Below the pieces are notes generated by a model, which searched no databases, was not told the DNA's origin, and was given only the letters and a program-made list of their open reading frames with translations. Positions 1-9,945 of a DNA stretch of 32,001 nt are shown in pieces. The first letter of the stretch is position 1. Each line of letters opens with the position of its first letter. The DNA lies in NCBI GenBank assembly GCA_029934755.1, contig JAOZLQ010000001.1, positions 1 to 32,001 of the forward strand, read 5' to 3'. The position numbers and the translations under genes are program-made. The DNA is from Desulfuromusa sp. (GTDB taxonomy: Bacteria; Desulfobacterota; Desulfuromonadia; Desulfuromonadales; Geopsychrobacteraceae).

Positions 1-61
1 CAGCAAGAGAACGCAAACCAGGGGAGCGAACACCATCATCGTTAGTCACTAAGATTAACAC
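1..61 (-). CDS. surE: 5'-nucleotidase SurE, N-terminal fragment (runs off left edge)
   Basis: Minus-strand translation from GTG at 61: (M)LILVTNDDGVRSPGLRSLA..., the SurE N-terminal TNDDG motif. The ORF is open to the window edge and lies immediately downstream of the merR-like gene. Confidence 0.85.
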   Translation of the reverse strand, partial: MLILVTNDDGVRSPGLRSLA

Positions 62-70
62 TGATTCTCA

Positions 71-424
71 TTATTCAAGGGAATTATTCAATAAGTAACT
101 ACGGAGCTGGATAAGATCAGCTTTGATCTCAGCAAGAATATTTTCTGGTGAATGCGGATTGGTCAAAGATAGGCTTAGCTGTTTCTCAGCCTGCAACTTC
201 TTGCGAGCACCAGCAATGGTAAAGCCCTGTTGATAAAGCAATTTTTGGATCAACAGGGCAGTTTCAACATCTTTACGTCTATAGAGTCGTTGATTTGTGC
301 GACTCTTGACCGGTTGCAAAACAGAAAATTCTGTTTCCCAATAGCGTAATACATGGGTCTTTAGTTGCAGTATGTCCGCAACCTCACCGATCTTAAAATA
401 GAGCTTTTCAGGTATTTGAGGCAC
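71..424 (-). CDS. MerR-family helix-turn-helix transcriptional regulator
   Basis: 117 aa: [27 protein letters not shown]...[11 protein letters not shown] is the MerR HTH signature. GTG start. Located downstream of ihfA, as is common in Deltaproteobacteria. Confidence 0.9.
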   Translation of the reverse strand: MPQIPEKLYFKIGEVADILQLKTHVLRYWETEFSVLQPVKSRTNQRLYRRKDVETALLIQKLLYQQGFTIAGARKKLQAEKQLSLSLTNPHSPENILAEIKADLIQLRSYLLNNSLE

Positions 425-444
425 CAGTTCAGCTCAACATAATG

Positions 445-726
445 TTAAGGGGTTTCGTTAATTGCAACCTTAAGCACCTGACTCGGCTTAAAAGTCAAAA
501 TTTTACGAGCGGAAATTTCGATTTCACTACCCGTCTGCGGATTTCTACCCCGTCGGGAAGCTTTTTCTTTGACAACAAAATTTCCAAAACCAGCAATCTT
601 GATTTTTTCACCATGCTCAAGAGTGGATTTCATCAAATCAAAAACCATCTCAACAATTGCAGCTGATTCTTTTTTGGAAAAACCGGTTGTCAGATAAACA
701 CTTTCAATAAGATCTGCTTTGGTCAT
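445..726 (-). CDS. ihfA: Integration host factor alpha subunit (HU/IHF family)
   Basis: 93 aa: MTKADLIESVYLTTGFSKKESAAIVE...GFGNFVVKEKASRRGRNPQTGSEIEISARKILTFKPSQVLK. Contains the HU/IHF signature, and the pheST-ihfA context supports alpha. GGGAGG ribosome-binding site upstream. Confidence 0.95.
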   Translation of the reverse strand: MTKADLIESVYLTTGFSKKESAAIVEMVFDLMKSTLEHGEKIKIAGFGNFVVKEKASRRGRNPQTGSEIEISARKILTFKPSQVLKVAINETP

Positions 727-825
727 AATCCCTCCCGCTTAAGCCTAACATGCGATTTAAGGAGTCTACTATCTATTTGATTTTTATGGATTTGTACCAC
801 ACAGACTATAAGTCTGCAAGTTCAA

Positions 826-3234
826 TTAGCGAATTTCTGCATCCAGTTGATGGCAGAGCGAACGAATCAGCTTATCATGTGACTTACCGACTTCCGCCTC
901 AGTTAAAGTTTTCTCCAAGTCTCGGTAACAAACCCGGATAGCAAGGCTTTTCTTCCCAGCAGGGACACCTTTACCTGTATATAGATCAAAAATAGTAGCA
1001 CTTTCGACAAATCGAACCTTGCTCTTGTTGACAAAATTCATAACTTGATCAGCGGAAATTGAAACGTCCAAAAGCAGGGCACTATCACGTATCACATCAG
1101 GAAAGCGCGAGAGTGCCTTAAATTGAGCATGCTTGCCCGCTACAGTAATGATCGCTTCAACATCAAGCTCAAATACAAAAACCGGTTGGTCAATACCAAA
1201 TCTAGCTAAAATTTCTGGATGGAATTCTCCAAGATACCCCAGCAGTTGTTTACCCAACATTATCTGACAAGATTTTCCTGGATGTAAATATGGCTGAGAA
1301 TCATTCGAGTCAAAAGAAACGTTATAAATATCACTCTTAGCTAGTACATCTTCAACCACACCTTTAATATCATAAAAATCAACAGAAGCTGAAGATTGAG
1401 ACCATCCTTCAGGCTCACGTTGCCCGGACATCACCGCTGTCAACGATAGTTTCTCAGTACATTGCTCACTCTCTGGTTGCGTCAAAAAGATCGGACGCAA
1501 TTCAAATAAGCGTAAGTCTGAGCTGCGATAGTTGAGGTTTCGTGAAACTGTTTCCAGCAAACTTGGAACCAGACTTGTTCTCATCACCGACTGGTCTTCC
1601 GACAAAGGATTTAATATTTTAATCTGTGCAGAACGAACATCAGAAGCTGAAATACCAATTTTTTCCAAACTGTCCTCAGCAACAAACGAATAGTTCATTG
1701 CTTCAGAAAAACCAGCAGAAACCAAAGTCTGTCGAAGATATTTTTGCAACAACTGACGCTGAGGCGGCAACTTTGCATCAACCGTCCCAACCGGCATGGT
1801 TACTGGAATCTGATCATATCCATACAGCCGGGCCACTTCTTCAATTAAATCAACTTCCCGCTCAATATCAGGTCGAAAACTTGGGACTGTTACCTGCAAG
1901 CAATCAGAACCATCAACATCCTGGGTTTGCAAACCAATTGATTCAAGCATTTTTTTAATATCAGCACAATCGACAGAAATATTCAGTAGATTTTGTGTAT
2001 TTTTGCTACAAACTTCAACGACTGTTGGATCAAGTTGACGCTGATAATTATCAATCATGCCTGACAATACATGGCCATCAGCCAGTTCTGCAATTAAACT
2101 AGCGGCACGATCAAGCGCAACAGGAATCATATCAATATCAGCACCTCGTTCAAAACGATGCGAGGATTCAGTATGTAAACCGTGCCTTTTGCTGGTGCGT
2201 CTTATCATCGTTGGCTTGAAATAGGCAGCTTCCAACAAGATCGTGCTGGTATCATCCTGTACTTCAGAATTAAGCCCACCCATAACCCCGGCCATAGCGA
2301 CAGGTTGCTGTCCATCACAAATCATCAAATCTTCAGCAACTAAAGAGTGTTCCTGGCCATCCAGGGTGGTAAACTTTTCACCTTGCTGTGCTGATTTGAC
2401 AACAATTTTTCCATCATGCAGATAGCGGAAATCAAAAGCATGCAACGGATGACCAAGCTCCATCATCACGTAATTGGTTACATCAACGACATTATTAATT
2501 GAACGCATCCCAACAGCTTCCAAACGTCGTACCATCCAGTCAGGTGAAGGACCAATTTTAACATCTTTAATCATTCGTGCTGCGTACCGTGGACACCCAT
2601 CTGAATTCTCAATAACAACAGATGCCATGTTTTCAATCGATTCATCAATTTCATTAAGTTTGGAAACCGGCAGATTTAAGTCCTGCTCACACAGGGCGGC
2701 AACCTCTCTGGCAACCCCGACTACGCTGAGGCAGTCTGGACGATTTGGTGTTAAACCAATCTCAATCTGAAAATCTTTCAATCCAAGAGCGGCAAAAACG
2801 GGTTCCCCCAGAGATAAATCGGTCGGAAGAATCATAATCCCGGGAGAGTCTTCTGCCAGGGCCAGTTCTTTTTCTGAACAGAGCATTCCTTGTGAAACTT
2901 GACCACGTATTTTCGATTTCTTGATTTTAAAGTCACCTGGCAAAACCGAACCCGGCTGGGCTAAAGCGATAAGATCACCGGTTTTATGGTTGGTTGCACC
3001 ACAAACAACTTGCACAACCTCTGCCCCCGTATTGACCTGACACACGGTCAAACGATCGGCATCTGGATGTTGTTCAACCGATTCCAACCTAGCAACGATG
3101 ACCGAATCGAGTTTGCCACCGATTTCTTCAATCGCTTCAACTTCAAGACCAACCATTGTCAATCGGTCACAAAGTTCTTGCGGAGTATATTGAAAATCTA
3201 CAAATTCTTTTAACCAGTTATAGGTGACTATCAT
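826..3234 (-). CDS. pheT: Phenylalanyl-tRNA synthetase beta subunit
   Basis: 802 aa: MIVTYNWLKEFVDFQ..., N-terminal tRNA-binding domain (VVQVVCGATN), B3/B4, B5 and C-terminal FDX-ACB domains recognisable. Follows pheS. Confidence 0.98.
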   Translation of the reverse strand: MIVTYNWLKEFVDFQYTPQELCDRLTMVGLEVEAIEEIGGKLDSVIVARLESVEQHPDADRLTVCQVNTGAEVVQVVCGATNHKTGDLIALAQPGSVLPGDFKIKKSKIRGQVSQGMLCSEKELALAEDSPGIMILPTDLSLGEPVFAALGLKDFQIEIGLTPNRPDCLSVVGVAREVAALCEQDLNLPVSKLNEIDESIENMASVVIENSDGCPRYAARMIKDVKIGPSPDWMVRRLEAVGMRSINNVVDVTNYVMMELGHPLHAFDFRYLHDGKIVVKSAQQGEKFTTLDGQEHSLVAEDLMICDGQQPVAMAGVMGGLNSEVQDDTSTILLEAAYFKPTMIRRTSKRHGLHTESSHRFERGADIDMIPVALDRAASLIAELADGHVLSGMIDNYQRQLDPTVVEVCSKNTQNLLNISVDCADIKKMLESIGLQTQDVDGSDCLQVTVPSFRPDIEREVDLIEEVARLYGYDQIPVTMPVGTVDAKLPPQRQLLQKYLRQTLVSAGFSEAMNYSFVAEDSLEKIGISASDVRSAQIKILNPLSEDQSVMRTSLVPSLLETVSRNLNYRSSDLRLFELRPIFLTQPESEQCTEKLSLTAVMSGQREPEGWSQSSASVDFYDIKGVVEDVLAKSDIYNVSFDSNDSQPYLHPGKSCQIMLGKQLLGYLGEFHPEILARFGIDQPVFVFELDVEAIITVAGKHAQFKALSRFPDVIRDSALLLDVSISADQVMNFVNKSKVRFVESATIFDLYTGKGVPAGKKSLAIRVCYRDLEKTLTEAEVGKSHDKLIRSLCHQLDAEIR

Positions 3235-3256
3235 CTATCGAGATCCTTACCCAATA

Positions 3257-4276
<1,020 letters not shown>

Positions 4277-4344
4277 TTAAATCCGTAATCAGAGTGATCC
4301 CACAGTGTCGGGATACATATTGATCTTCATATTTATATAGATAA

Positions 4345-4392
4345 CAAACCAAAAACAAAAAAGGGAGGTGAAGTCTGTCACTCCACCTCCCT
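4345..4392 (-). terminator. Rho-independent terminator between rplT and pheS
   Basis: Minus-strand reading: AGGGAGGTGgAGTgacagACTtCACCTCCCT followed by TTTTTGTTTTTGG. Long GC-rich stem plus U-tract. Confidence 0.85.
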
Positions 4393-4410
4393 GATACGGC
4401 TAAAAACAGT

Positions 4411-4767
4411 TTATGTTAGTTGAGCTTTCGCTGCCTCAGCAACAACAGTGAAACCGGCAGGATCATTTACAGCCAGATCTGCCATAATCTTACGATCCAA
4501 CGCAACATCAGCTAGTTTCAAACCATGAATCAGACGACTGTAAGAAATACCATTATCACGAGATGCAGCATTAATACGGGCAATCCAGAGAGCCCTGAAA
4601 TCGCGCTTTTTAACACGGCGATCACGGTAAGCATAATTAAGTGCCCTATCTACAGCTTCTGTTGCTGAACGAAATAACTTACTTCTGGCGCCACGATAAC
4701 CTTTAGCAAGTTTCAGAACTTTGTTACGACGACGTCTAGCCTTAAAACCTCTTTTTACTCTTGGCAT
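4411..4767 (-). CDS. rplT: 50S ribosomal protein L20
   Basis: 118 aa: [33 protein letters not shown]... canonical L20. Confidence 0.98.
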   Translation of the reverse strand: MPRVKRGFKARRRRNKVLKLAKGYRGARSKLFRSATEAVDRALNYAYRDRRVKKRDFRALWIARINAASRDNGISYSRLIHGLKLADVALDRKIMADLAVNDPAGFTVVAEAAKAQLT

Positions 4768-4880
4768 CTCACTTGCTCCTTCTTATAAATTGTTTTTTTC
4801 GGCATCTGCCGTAGCTGGATCTGCAGGGGGAGATTGTCCCCACAGTTCACAACCTGACCGCCAGAAAGCAGTCTATTATT

Positions 4881-5078
4881 CTACAAATATGGAACGAGTT
4901 GAGCAATATTATGCGCATCAGCTTTTGAGACAATGACTGATTGACGCAAATCCCGTTTCCGCTTTGTAGTCTTCTTGGTCAGGATATGGCTAGTATAAGC
5001 CTTATTCCGACGAATTTTACCAGTACCGGTTTTACGGAAACGCTTAGCGGCACCACGATTTGTTTTAATTTTAGGCAT
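4881..5078 (-). CDS. rpmI: 50S ribosomal protein L35
   Basis: 65 aa: [45 protein letters not shown] canonical L35. Confidence 0.97.
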   Translation of the reverse strand: MPKIKTNRGAAKRFRKTGTGKIRRNKAYTSHILTKKTTKRKRDLRQSVIVSKADAHNIAQLVPYL

Positions 5079-5124
5079 TTTTTTCTCCTGTTATATTTCC
5101 GCGATCCTGTTTTTGATATCAAAT

Positions 5125-5637
5125 TTATTTTTTCAGCGGCCCAATCATCATGGTCATAAAGCGCCCCATCTTACTCGGATGCGATTCAACCTGCCCAATA
5201 TCTTTCAAAGCATCGACCGCTTTTGTTAATTGTTTCATTCCCTGATCAGGATGAGCATTCTCTCGACCACGGAACATAACTGTCAATTTGACTTTATTCC
5301 CCTCTTCAAGAAAACGGCGGGCATGTTTAATTTTGAACTGGAAATCATGATCGTCAGTCTTCGGACGCATTTTGACTTCCTTAATTTCAACTTTAACCTG
5401 CTTTTTCCTGGCTTCCGAAGCACGCTTGGCCTGCTGGTACTTATATTTGCCATAGTCCATAATCCGGCAAACGGGTGGATCAGCCTGTGGTGAAACTTCA
5501 ACCAAGTCAAGACCCTGTTCCTCAGCAAGAGCTAATGCTTGCTCAGTATTCAGAATTCCTAACTGGCCGCCTTCATCATCAATAACTCGTACTTGACGAG
5601 CACTAATGGCCTCATTGATATTCGCTTCTTTAGCTAT
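5125..5637 (-). CDS. infC: Translation initiation factor IF-3 (start re-assigned to an ATA codon)
   Basis: Homology to IF3 begins at (I/M)AKEANINEAISARQVRVIDDEGGQLGI...SPQADPPVCRIMDYGKYKYQ. AAGGAG (5645-5650) lies 7 nt upstream of ATA at 5637-5635. The ORF-track start at 5682 (TTG) would put the ribosome-binding site inside the coding region. Confidence 0.9.
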   Translation of the reverse strand: MAKEANINEAISARQVRVIDDEGGQLGILNTEQALALAEEQGLDLVEVSPQADPPVCRIMDYGKYKYQQAKRASEARKKQVKVEIKEVKMRPKTDDHDFQFKIKHARRFLEEGNKVKLTVMFRGRENAHPDQGMKQLTKAVDALKDIGQVESHPSKMGRFMTMMIGPLKK

Positions 5638-5679
5638 GACCTCACTCCTTTGTTCTTTTTTAAAAGGGACAAAACCAAA

Positions 5680-5707
5680 CAACGAAAAGACCCACCTCGG
5701 GTCTTCG
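5680..5707 (-). terminator. Terminator/attenuator-like hairpin between thrS and infC
   Basis: Minus strand: AAGACCC-GAGGT-GGGTCTT (5687-5705) followed by TTCGTTGTTTGGTTTTG. Perfect 7-bp stem, moderately U-rich tail. Confidence 0.6.
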
Positions 5708-5718
5708 TCTTCACACTA

Positions 5719-7635
5719 TTACCTAAATGCATCTACTTCCGCATTAATTAGGCCAACAAAATCAGAAACACTCGTTGTTTCCAGGTTCTTTCCATCCCTG
5801 AACCGTGGGGCAACCGTTTGCGTTTCCATCTCCCGATCACCGATGACCAACATGTAGGGAATCTTGGCCATTTGTGCTTCACGGATTTTGAAACCTAGTT
5901 TCTCATTACGTTGATCAATCTCGACACGGACACCAGCATTGCGCAGTTGTTCAAACACTTGTTGCGCATAAGCAGCCTGATTATCAGTGACATTCAAGAC
6001 AATCGCCTGAACCGGCGACAGCCAGAGCGGGAAACTTCCTGCGTAATGTTCAATCAATACCCCAATAAAACGCTCTATCGAACCTAGAATGACTCGGTGC
6101 AACATGACTGGGCGATGTTTTTCTCCATCGGTTCCAACATAAGTCAGGTCAAAGCGCTCCGGTAGGGTAAAATCGCACTGGATTGTAGCACATTGCCACT
6201 CCCTGTCAAGCGCGTCCTTAAGCTTAACATCAATCTTCGGCCCATAAAATGCGCCATCACCTTCATTGAGTTCAAACGGCAGACCACTATCTTCCAAAGC
6301 ACTCCGTAGCGCACTGGTTGCCTGCTCCCAATCAGCGTCACTGCCGATCGACTTCTCTGGCCGGGTCGATAGCTCCATCACGTATTCAAAACCAAAAATA
6401 CCTGCCACGTCGCGAACGAAGTCCATAACACCTTTGACTTCAGCATCAATCTGATCCGGACGGCAGATAATATGGGCATCATCCTGGGTGAAACCACGCA
6501 CTCTCAACAGACCATGGAGAACTCCCGACTTCTCATGTCGATGAACGGTGCCCAGCTCAAAATAACGGATCGGTAAATTACGGTAAGAACGAGGCTTTGA
6601 CTTGTAAATCAACATATGAGCCAAACAGTTCATCGGCTTGATGCCGTACCCCTGCTCGTCAACTTCAGTGAAATACATATTCTCGCGATAATGATCATAA
6701 TGACCGGACATCTTCCAGAGTTCGGTCTTAAGAATCTGTGGGCCGACAACCAGTTCATAACCACGCTTCAGATGTTCTTTACGCTCAAAATCCTCAATAA
6801 TACTTCGGAGCATAGCCCCCTTAGGGTGCCAAAGAACTAACCCGGCCCCTGCCTCTTCACTGAAAGAGAAGAGATCCAGCTCCCGTCCCAGTTTACGATG
6901 ATCCCGTTTTCGTGCTTCTTCAAGGCGATGAAGGTGAGTTTTCAGCTCTTTTTTATTTTGAAATGCTGTTGCGTAAATCCGCTGCAACATTGCATTGTTC
7001 TCGTTACCTCGCCAATAGGCGCCGGCAAGACTGGTCAATTTAAACACCTTCAGCATCCCGGTACGAGGGACGTGGGGACCACGACAAAGGTCAACAAAAT
7101 CACCCTGTCGGTAGAGAGAGACACGATCCTCCCCAAGATCTTCAATTAACTCGACCTTGTAATCCTCACCCATGCTGCGAAATAATTCGATAGCACTGGC
7201 ACTGGACATCTCCTCACGAACCACCGGTTGATCAGCCTTGGCCAGTTCGGTCATTTTTGCTTCTATAATGGGGAAATCTTCCGGGACAAATTTTTTGTTT
7301 TCACTGTAAAAATCGTAATAAAAACCATCTTTAATCGCCGGACCAATGGTCACCTGAACCTCACTACCGTAGAGTTCCTTAACCGCCTGAGCCATCAAAT
7401 GAGCAGATGAATGACGAATAATTTCCAGTGCTTCTGGAGAATTCTGAGTAATCAGTGAGAGTTTTCCAGACTTCACTAACGGCTTGGTCACATCAATCAA
7501 GTCACCATTAAACCGGGCGGCGACAGACTGGCGTGCTAACCCTTCGCCAATAGTAGTCGCCACATCATGGGGAGTCGACCCGGACTCAACCTCTTTAGTC
7601 GATCCGTCAGGAAGTTCAATGTGTAATAAAGCCAT
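5719..7635 (-). CDS. thrS: Threonyl-tRNA synthetase
   Basis: 638 aa: TGS domain at N-terminus ([19 protein letters not shown]), class II catalytic core ([32 protein letters not shown]), anticodon-binding C-terminal domain. Confidence 0.98.
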   Translation of the reverse strand: MALLHIELPDGSTKEVESGSTPHDVATTIGEGLARQSVAARFNGDLIDVTKPLVKSGKLSLITQNSPEALEIIRHSSAHLMAQAVKELYGSEVQVTIGPAIKDGFYYDFYSENKKFVPEDFPIIEAKMTELAKADQPVVREEMSSASAIELFRSMGEDYKVELIEDLGEDRVSLYRQGDFVDLCRGPHVPRTGMLKVFKLTSLAGAYWRGNENNAMLQRIYATAFQNKKELKTHLHRLEEARKRDHRKLGRELDLFSFSEEAGAGLVLWHPKGAMLRSIIEDFERKEHLKRGYELVVGPQILKTELWKMSGHYDHYRENMYFTEVDEQGYGIKPMNCLAHMLIYKSKPRSYRNLPIRYFELGTVHRHEKSGVLHGLLRVRGFTQDDAHIICRPDQIDAEVKGVMDFVRDVAGIFGFEYVMELSTRPEKSIGSDADWEQATSALRSALEDSGLPFELNEGDGAFYGPKIDVKLKDALDREWQCATIQCDFTLPERFDLTYVGTDGEKHRPVMLHRVILGSIERFIGVLIEHYAGSFPLWLSPVQAIVLNVTDNQAAYAQQVFEQLRNAGVRVEIDQRNEKLGFKIREAQMAKIPYMLVIGDREMETQTVAPRFRDGKNLETTSVSDFVGLINAEVDAFR

Positions 7636-7669
7636 AAAATTGCCCCTAATTTAGATGCAGCAACAAAGC

Positions 7670-7704
7670 AAATAAAACAAAAAGAGGCATCTTACAGATG
7701 CCCC
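7670..7704 (-). terminator. Rho-independent terminator downstream of tRNA-Val
   Basis: Minus strand: GGCATCT-GTA-AGATGCC (7686-7702) followed by TCTTTTTGTTTTATTTG. Confidence 0.75.
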
Positions 7705-7729
7705 ATAGTACAGCGCGGTCATATCATAA

Positions 7730-7804
7730 TGGTAGGCACGGGCGGGATTGAACCGCCGACCCCTTCCGTGTCAGGGAAGTGCTCTCCCACTGAGCTACGT
7801 GCCT
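7730..7804 (-). tRNA. tRNA-Val (anticodon GAC), CCA encoded
   Basis: Minus strand: AGGCACG TA GCTC AGTGGGA GAGC A CTTCC CTGACAC GGAAG GGGTC GGCGG TTCAATC CCGCC CGTGCCT A CCA. All four stems pair; anticodon loop CTGACAC. Confidence 0.97.
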
Positions 7805-7823
7805 GCATTAAACTGCGGCATTT

Positions 7824-7853
7824 TATGTAGCAGACCGGCTTCGATACTGTCAA
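7824..7853 (-). promoter_or_regulatory. Candidate sigma70 promoter for tRNA-Val
   Basis: Minus strand: TTGACA (7853-7848), 18-nt spacer, TACATA(AAAT), located 20 nt upstream of the tRNA 5' end. Confidence 0.5.
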
Positions 7854-8019
7854 GCTATTTTATCAATTTCACTCTACTTTTGACTGTTTTAGAGGGACAA
7901 TTACCACATGGTATTTTCAAGCTTGCCTGAAACTAAGGACAAGGCTAGAGTAAACTTTTATTCTTAGAACAAAACAATATCAAAATGGAAAAAATTTCAA
8001 TTCAAATAAGGAGAATCGA

Positions 8020-9909
8020 GTGCAGACCATCGACCAGTTGATCCATTTAAGTTGTCAGAAAAACACTGATAAAGTGGCGTTACGTTATAAGTACAAAGGT
8101 CAGTGGCAACCATTAACCTATACAAAATTGTGGAATAATGTCGAGAAACTAGCAGCAGGCTTACTCCAGTTAGGAATCAAAGAAAAAAACCACATTGCTT
8201 TGCTTGGGTCATCTTCCCCACGTTGGACAGCAGCCTATCTTTCTATATTACGCAGTGGTTGCGTCGCGATTCCCATAGATAAAGAGTTAAAATCAACTGA
8301 GTTGCGACATATTCTTAACGACTCAGATGCTCAAGCTGTTTTTGTGGGGCAACCTCAATTTGAAACGCTTCTGGAAGTTATTGATGATTTACCCCAACTA
8401 AAGAAGGTCATCCTCATTGATGCGCCGTTATCAGAGATCACTGATCAAAGCAATATTGCTGGTGCCATGGAAAATCTGTCCAATGAGTGGAAAAAGCTGG
8501 TTATAAATTTAGACATTACTCCCGAACTTTCTAAGCCGGTTGAAGATGCTGCAATTCAAGCACACTTGGCATTAACCGGACAGGAAGAACAATCAGGAAA
8601 GAAAAAGAAAGCCATCAATTTTCTATCTGAAGCAGAAATAACTCGGAACCACTTGCTCAAAGAACAACGTCTATTTTCCTATAAAGATATTTTTCATGAC
8701 ACCCCATTGCCCCCAGCATCTCACCACCCAAAAGACCGGGCCGTGATTCTGTATACATCAGGCACGACAGGTCGCTCAAAAGGTGCAATGCTTAGCCACC
8801 AGAATATCGTGAGTAACATTCAGGCAGCATGCCGGTGTTTCCAACTTGACAGTTCGATAAAAACCCTCTCTTTTTTGCCGATCAACCATGTTTTTGAACA
8901 AGTTTGCGGCATATTATTGCCGCTTTCACTTGGTGGACAAGTCAATTTTGCTGAATCAATAAAAAAACTTGGCGATAACCTCAATGAGATCAAACCTACT
9001 TTTCTTCTAGGGGTTCCTGCCGTCTATCGATTGCTATACGGCCGCATCATGAAAAATATTGAGTCAAAATCAAGTTCGCGGCTGCTTTACAAATTCTCAC
9101 TAACCCGAAAGATTGTCACAGCAAAGGTTCAACAAGCTGTTGGCAATAAAACTACCTTTGTCAGTGGTGGTGCTGCCCTTGATCCAGCCATTGCCGCAGG
9201 TTTTCACAACCTTGGTTTAAACTTGCTACAAGGCTACGGAATCACTGAAACCTCTCCGGTCATCTGTGCGGAGAGCCCAACGAAGAGCAAACCAGGAACC
9301 GTTGGAGAAGCCCTTGAAGACGTTGAAATTAAAATTGACAAGCCAAATACAGAGGGAGAGGGAGAGATATTAGTTAAAGGTCCGAACGTGATGCTTGGTT
9401 ATTATAAAAACAAAAAAGCAACCGCCGAAGTATTATCAAATGGCTGGTATCGAACCGGTGATTTGGGACGAATCGATGCAGATAAAATGCTTTCCATCTG
9501 CGGAAGAGTTAAAAACCTTATCGTTACACCAAATGGAAAAAATGTTTATCCAGAAGAAATTGAGAACCAACTACTTAAGAGTCCATATATTGCTGAGATC
9601 ATGGTCTATGGGCATAAAATAAGTGCAACAGCTGAAGAAATTTACGCCATCATTTTCACGGAAGAAGAAGCACTGTTTGCATTGACCAAAGAGCAGGACA
9701 ATGGACCAATGTCAGCGGCCCAGATTGAAACCCTTATCCGCAAGGAAATTCTGATCTATGGCAAGGATCTAGCTGATTACAAACGAGTCAAAAAATTCAC
9801 TTTAAGAGAAGATGAATTTCCAAAAACGACCACCCGCAAAATCAAGCGCTATATTGTGGAACCTGAAATTTCGACAAGCGGTGAGACAAAACAAACTAGC
9901 CGCCCTTAA
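8020..9909 (+). CDS. Long-chain acyl-CoA synthetase / AMP-dependent synthetase and ligase
   Basis: 629 aa with AMP-binding motif AVILYTSGTTGRSKGAMLSH, QGYGITETSP, GWYRTGDLGRID, KTTTRKIKR. GTG start with AAGGAGA ribosome-binding site. Confidence 0.93.
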   Translation: MQTIDQLIHLSCQKNTDKVALRYKYKGQWQPLTYTKLWNNVEKLAAGLLQLGIKEKNHIALLGSSSPRWTAAYLSILRSGCVAIPIDKELKSTELRHILNDSDAQAVFVGQPQFETLLEVIDDLPQLKKVILIDAPLSEITDQSNIAGAMENLSNEWKKLVINLDITPELSKPVEDAAIQAHLALTGQEEQSGKKKKAINFLSEAEITRNHLLKEQRLFSYKDIFHDTPLPPASHHPKDRAVILYTSGTTGRSKGAMLSHQNIVSNIQAACRCFQLDSSIKTLSFLPINHVFEQVCGILLPLSLGGQVNFAESIKKLGDNLNEIKPTFLLGVPAVYRLLYGRIMKNIESKSSSRLLYKFSLTRKIVTAKVQQAVGNKTTFVSGGAALDPAIAAGFHNLGLNLLQGYGITETSPVICAESPTKSKPGTVGEALEDVEIKIDKPNTEGEGEILVKGPNVMLGYYKNKKATAEVLSNGWYRTGDLGRIDADKMLSICGRVKNLIVTPNGKNVYPEEIENQLLKSPYIAEIMVYGHKISATAEEIYAIIFTEEEALFALTKEQDNGPMSAAQIETLIRKEILIYGKDLADYKRVKKFTLREDEFPKTTTRKIKRYIVEPEISTSGETKQTSRP

Positions 9910-9921
9910 AGGGCGGCTAGT
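9895..9921. terminator. Perfect inverted repeat at the convergent ends of the acyl-CoA synthetase and hom genes; probable terminator for the minus strand
   Basis: ACTAGCCGCCCT-TAA-AGGGCGGCTAGT: 12-bp perfect arms. On the minus strand it is followed by TTGTTTTGTC. Confidence 0.75.
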
Positions 9922-9945
9922 ATCATCACTATTGAATCGTTATAA

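Noticed and set aside
442-666. 74-aa plus-strand ORF opposite ihfA
   Set aside because: Antisense shadow of a clearly conserved gene. No ribosome-binding site or family recognised.
802-816. Short palindrome CAGACT-ATA-AGTCTG between ihfA and pheT
   Set aside because: Only 6 bp with no U-tract. Too weak to call a terminator or operator.
1626-1958. 110-aa and other plus-strand ORFs inside pheT, pheS, thrS, hom, ribD, glyA, fabG, fabH, plsX and leuS
   Set aside because: All lie antisense to well-supported housekeeping genes, have low-complexity or composition-biased translations and show no recognisable domain. Treated as chance ORFs.
5283-5528. Alternate-frame minus-strand ORF (81 aa) within infC, and similar alternate-frame ORFs at 6144-6341, 15978-16217, 26786-27187 and 31317-31616
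   Set aside because: Same-strand frame-shifted shadows of real genes. No evidence of independent translation.
7636-7729. T-box or threonine attenuator upstream of thrS
   Set aside because: No T-box core or specifier loop and no Thr-rich leader peptide seen. The hairpin is adequately explained as the tRNA-Val terminator.
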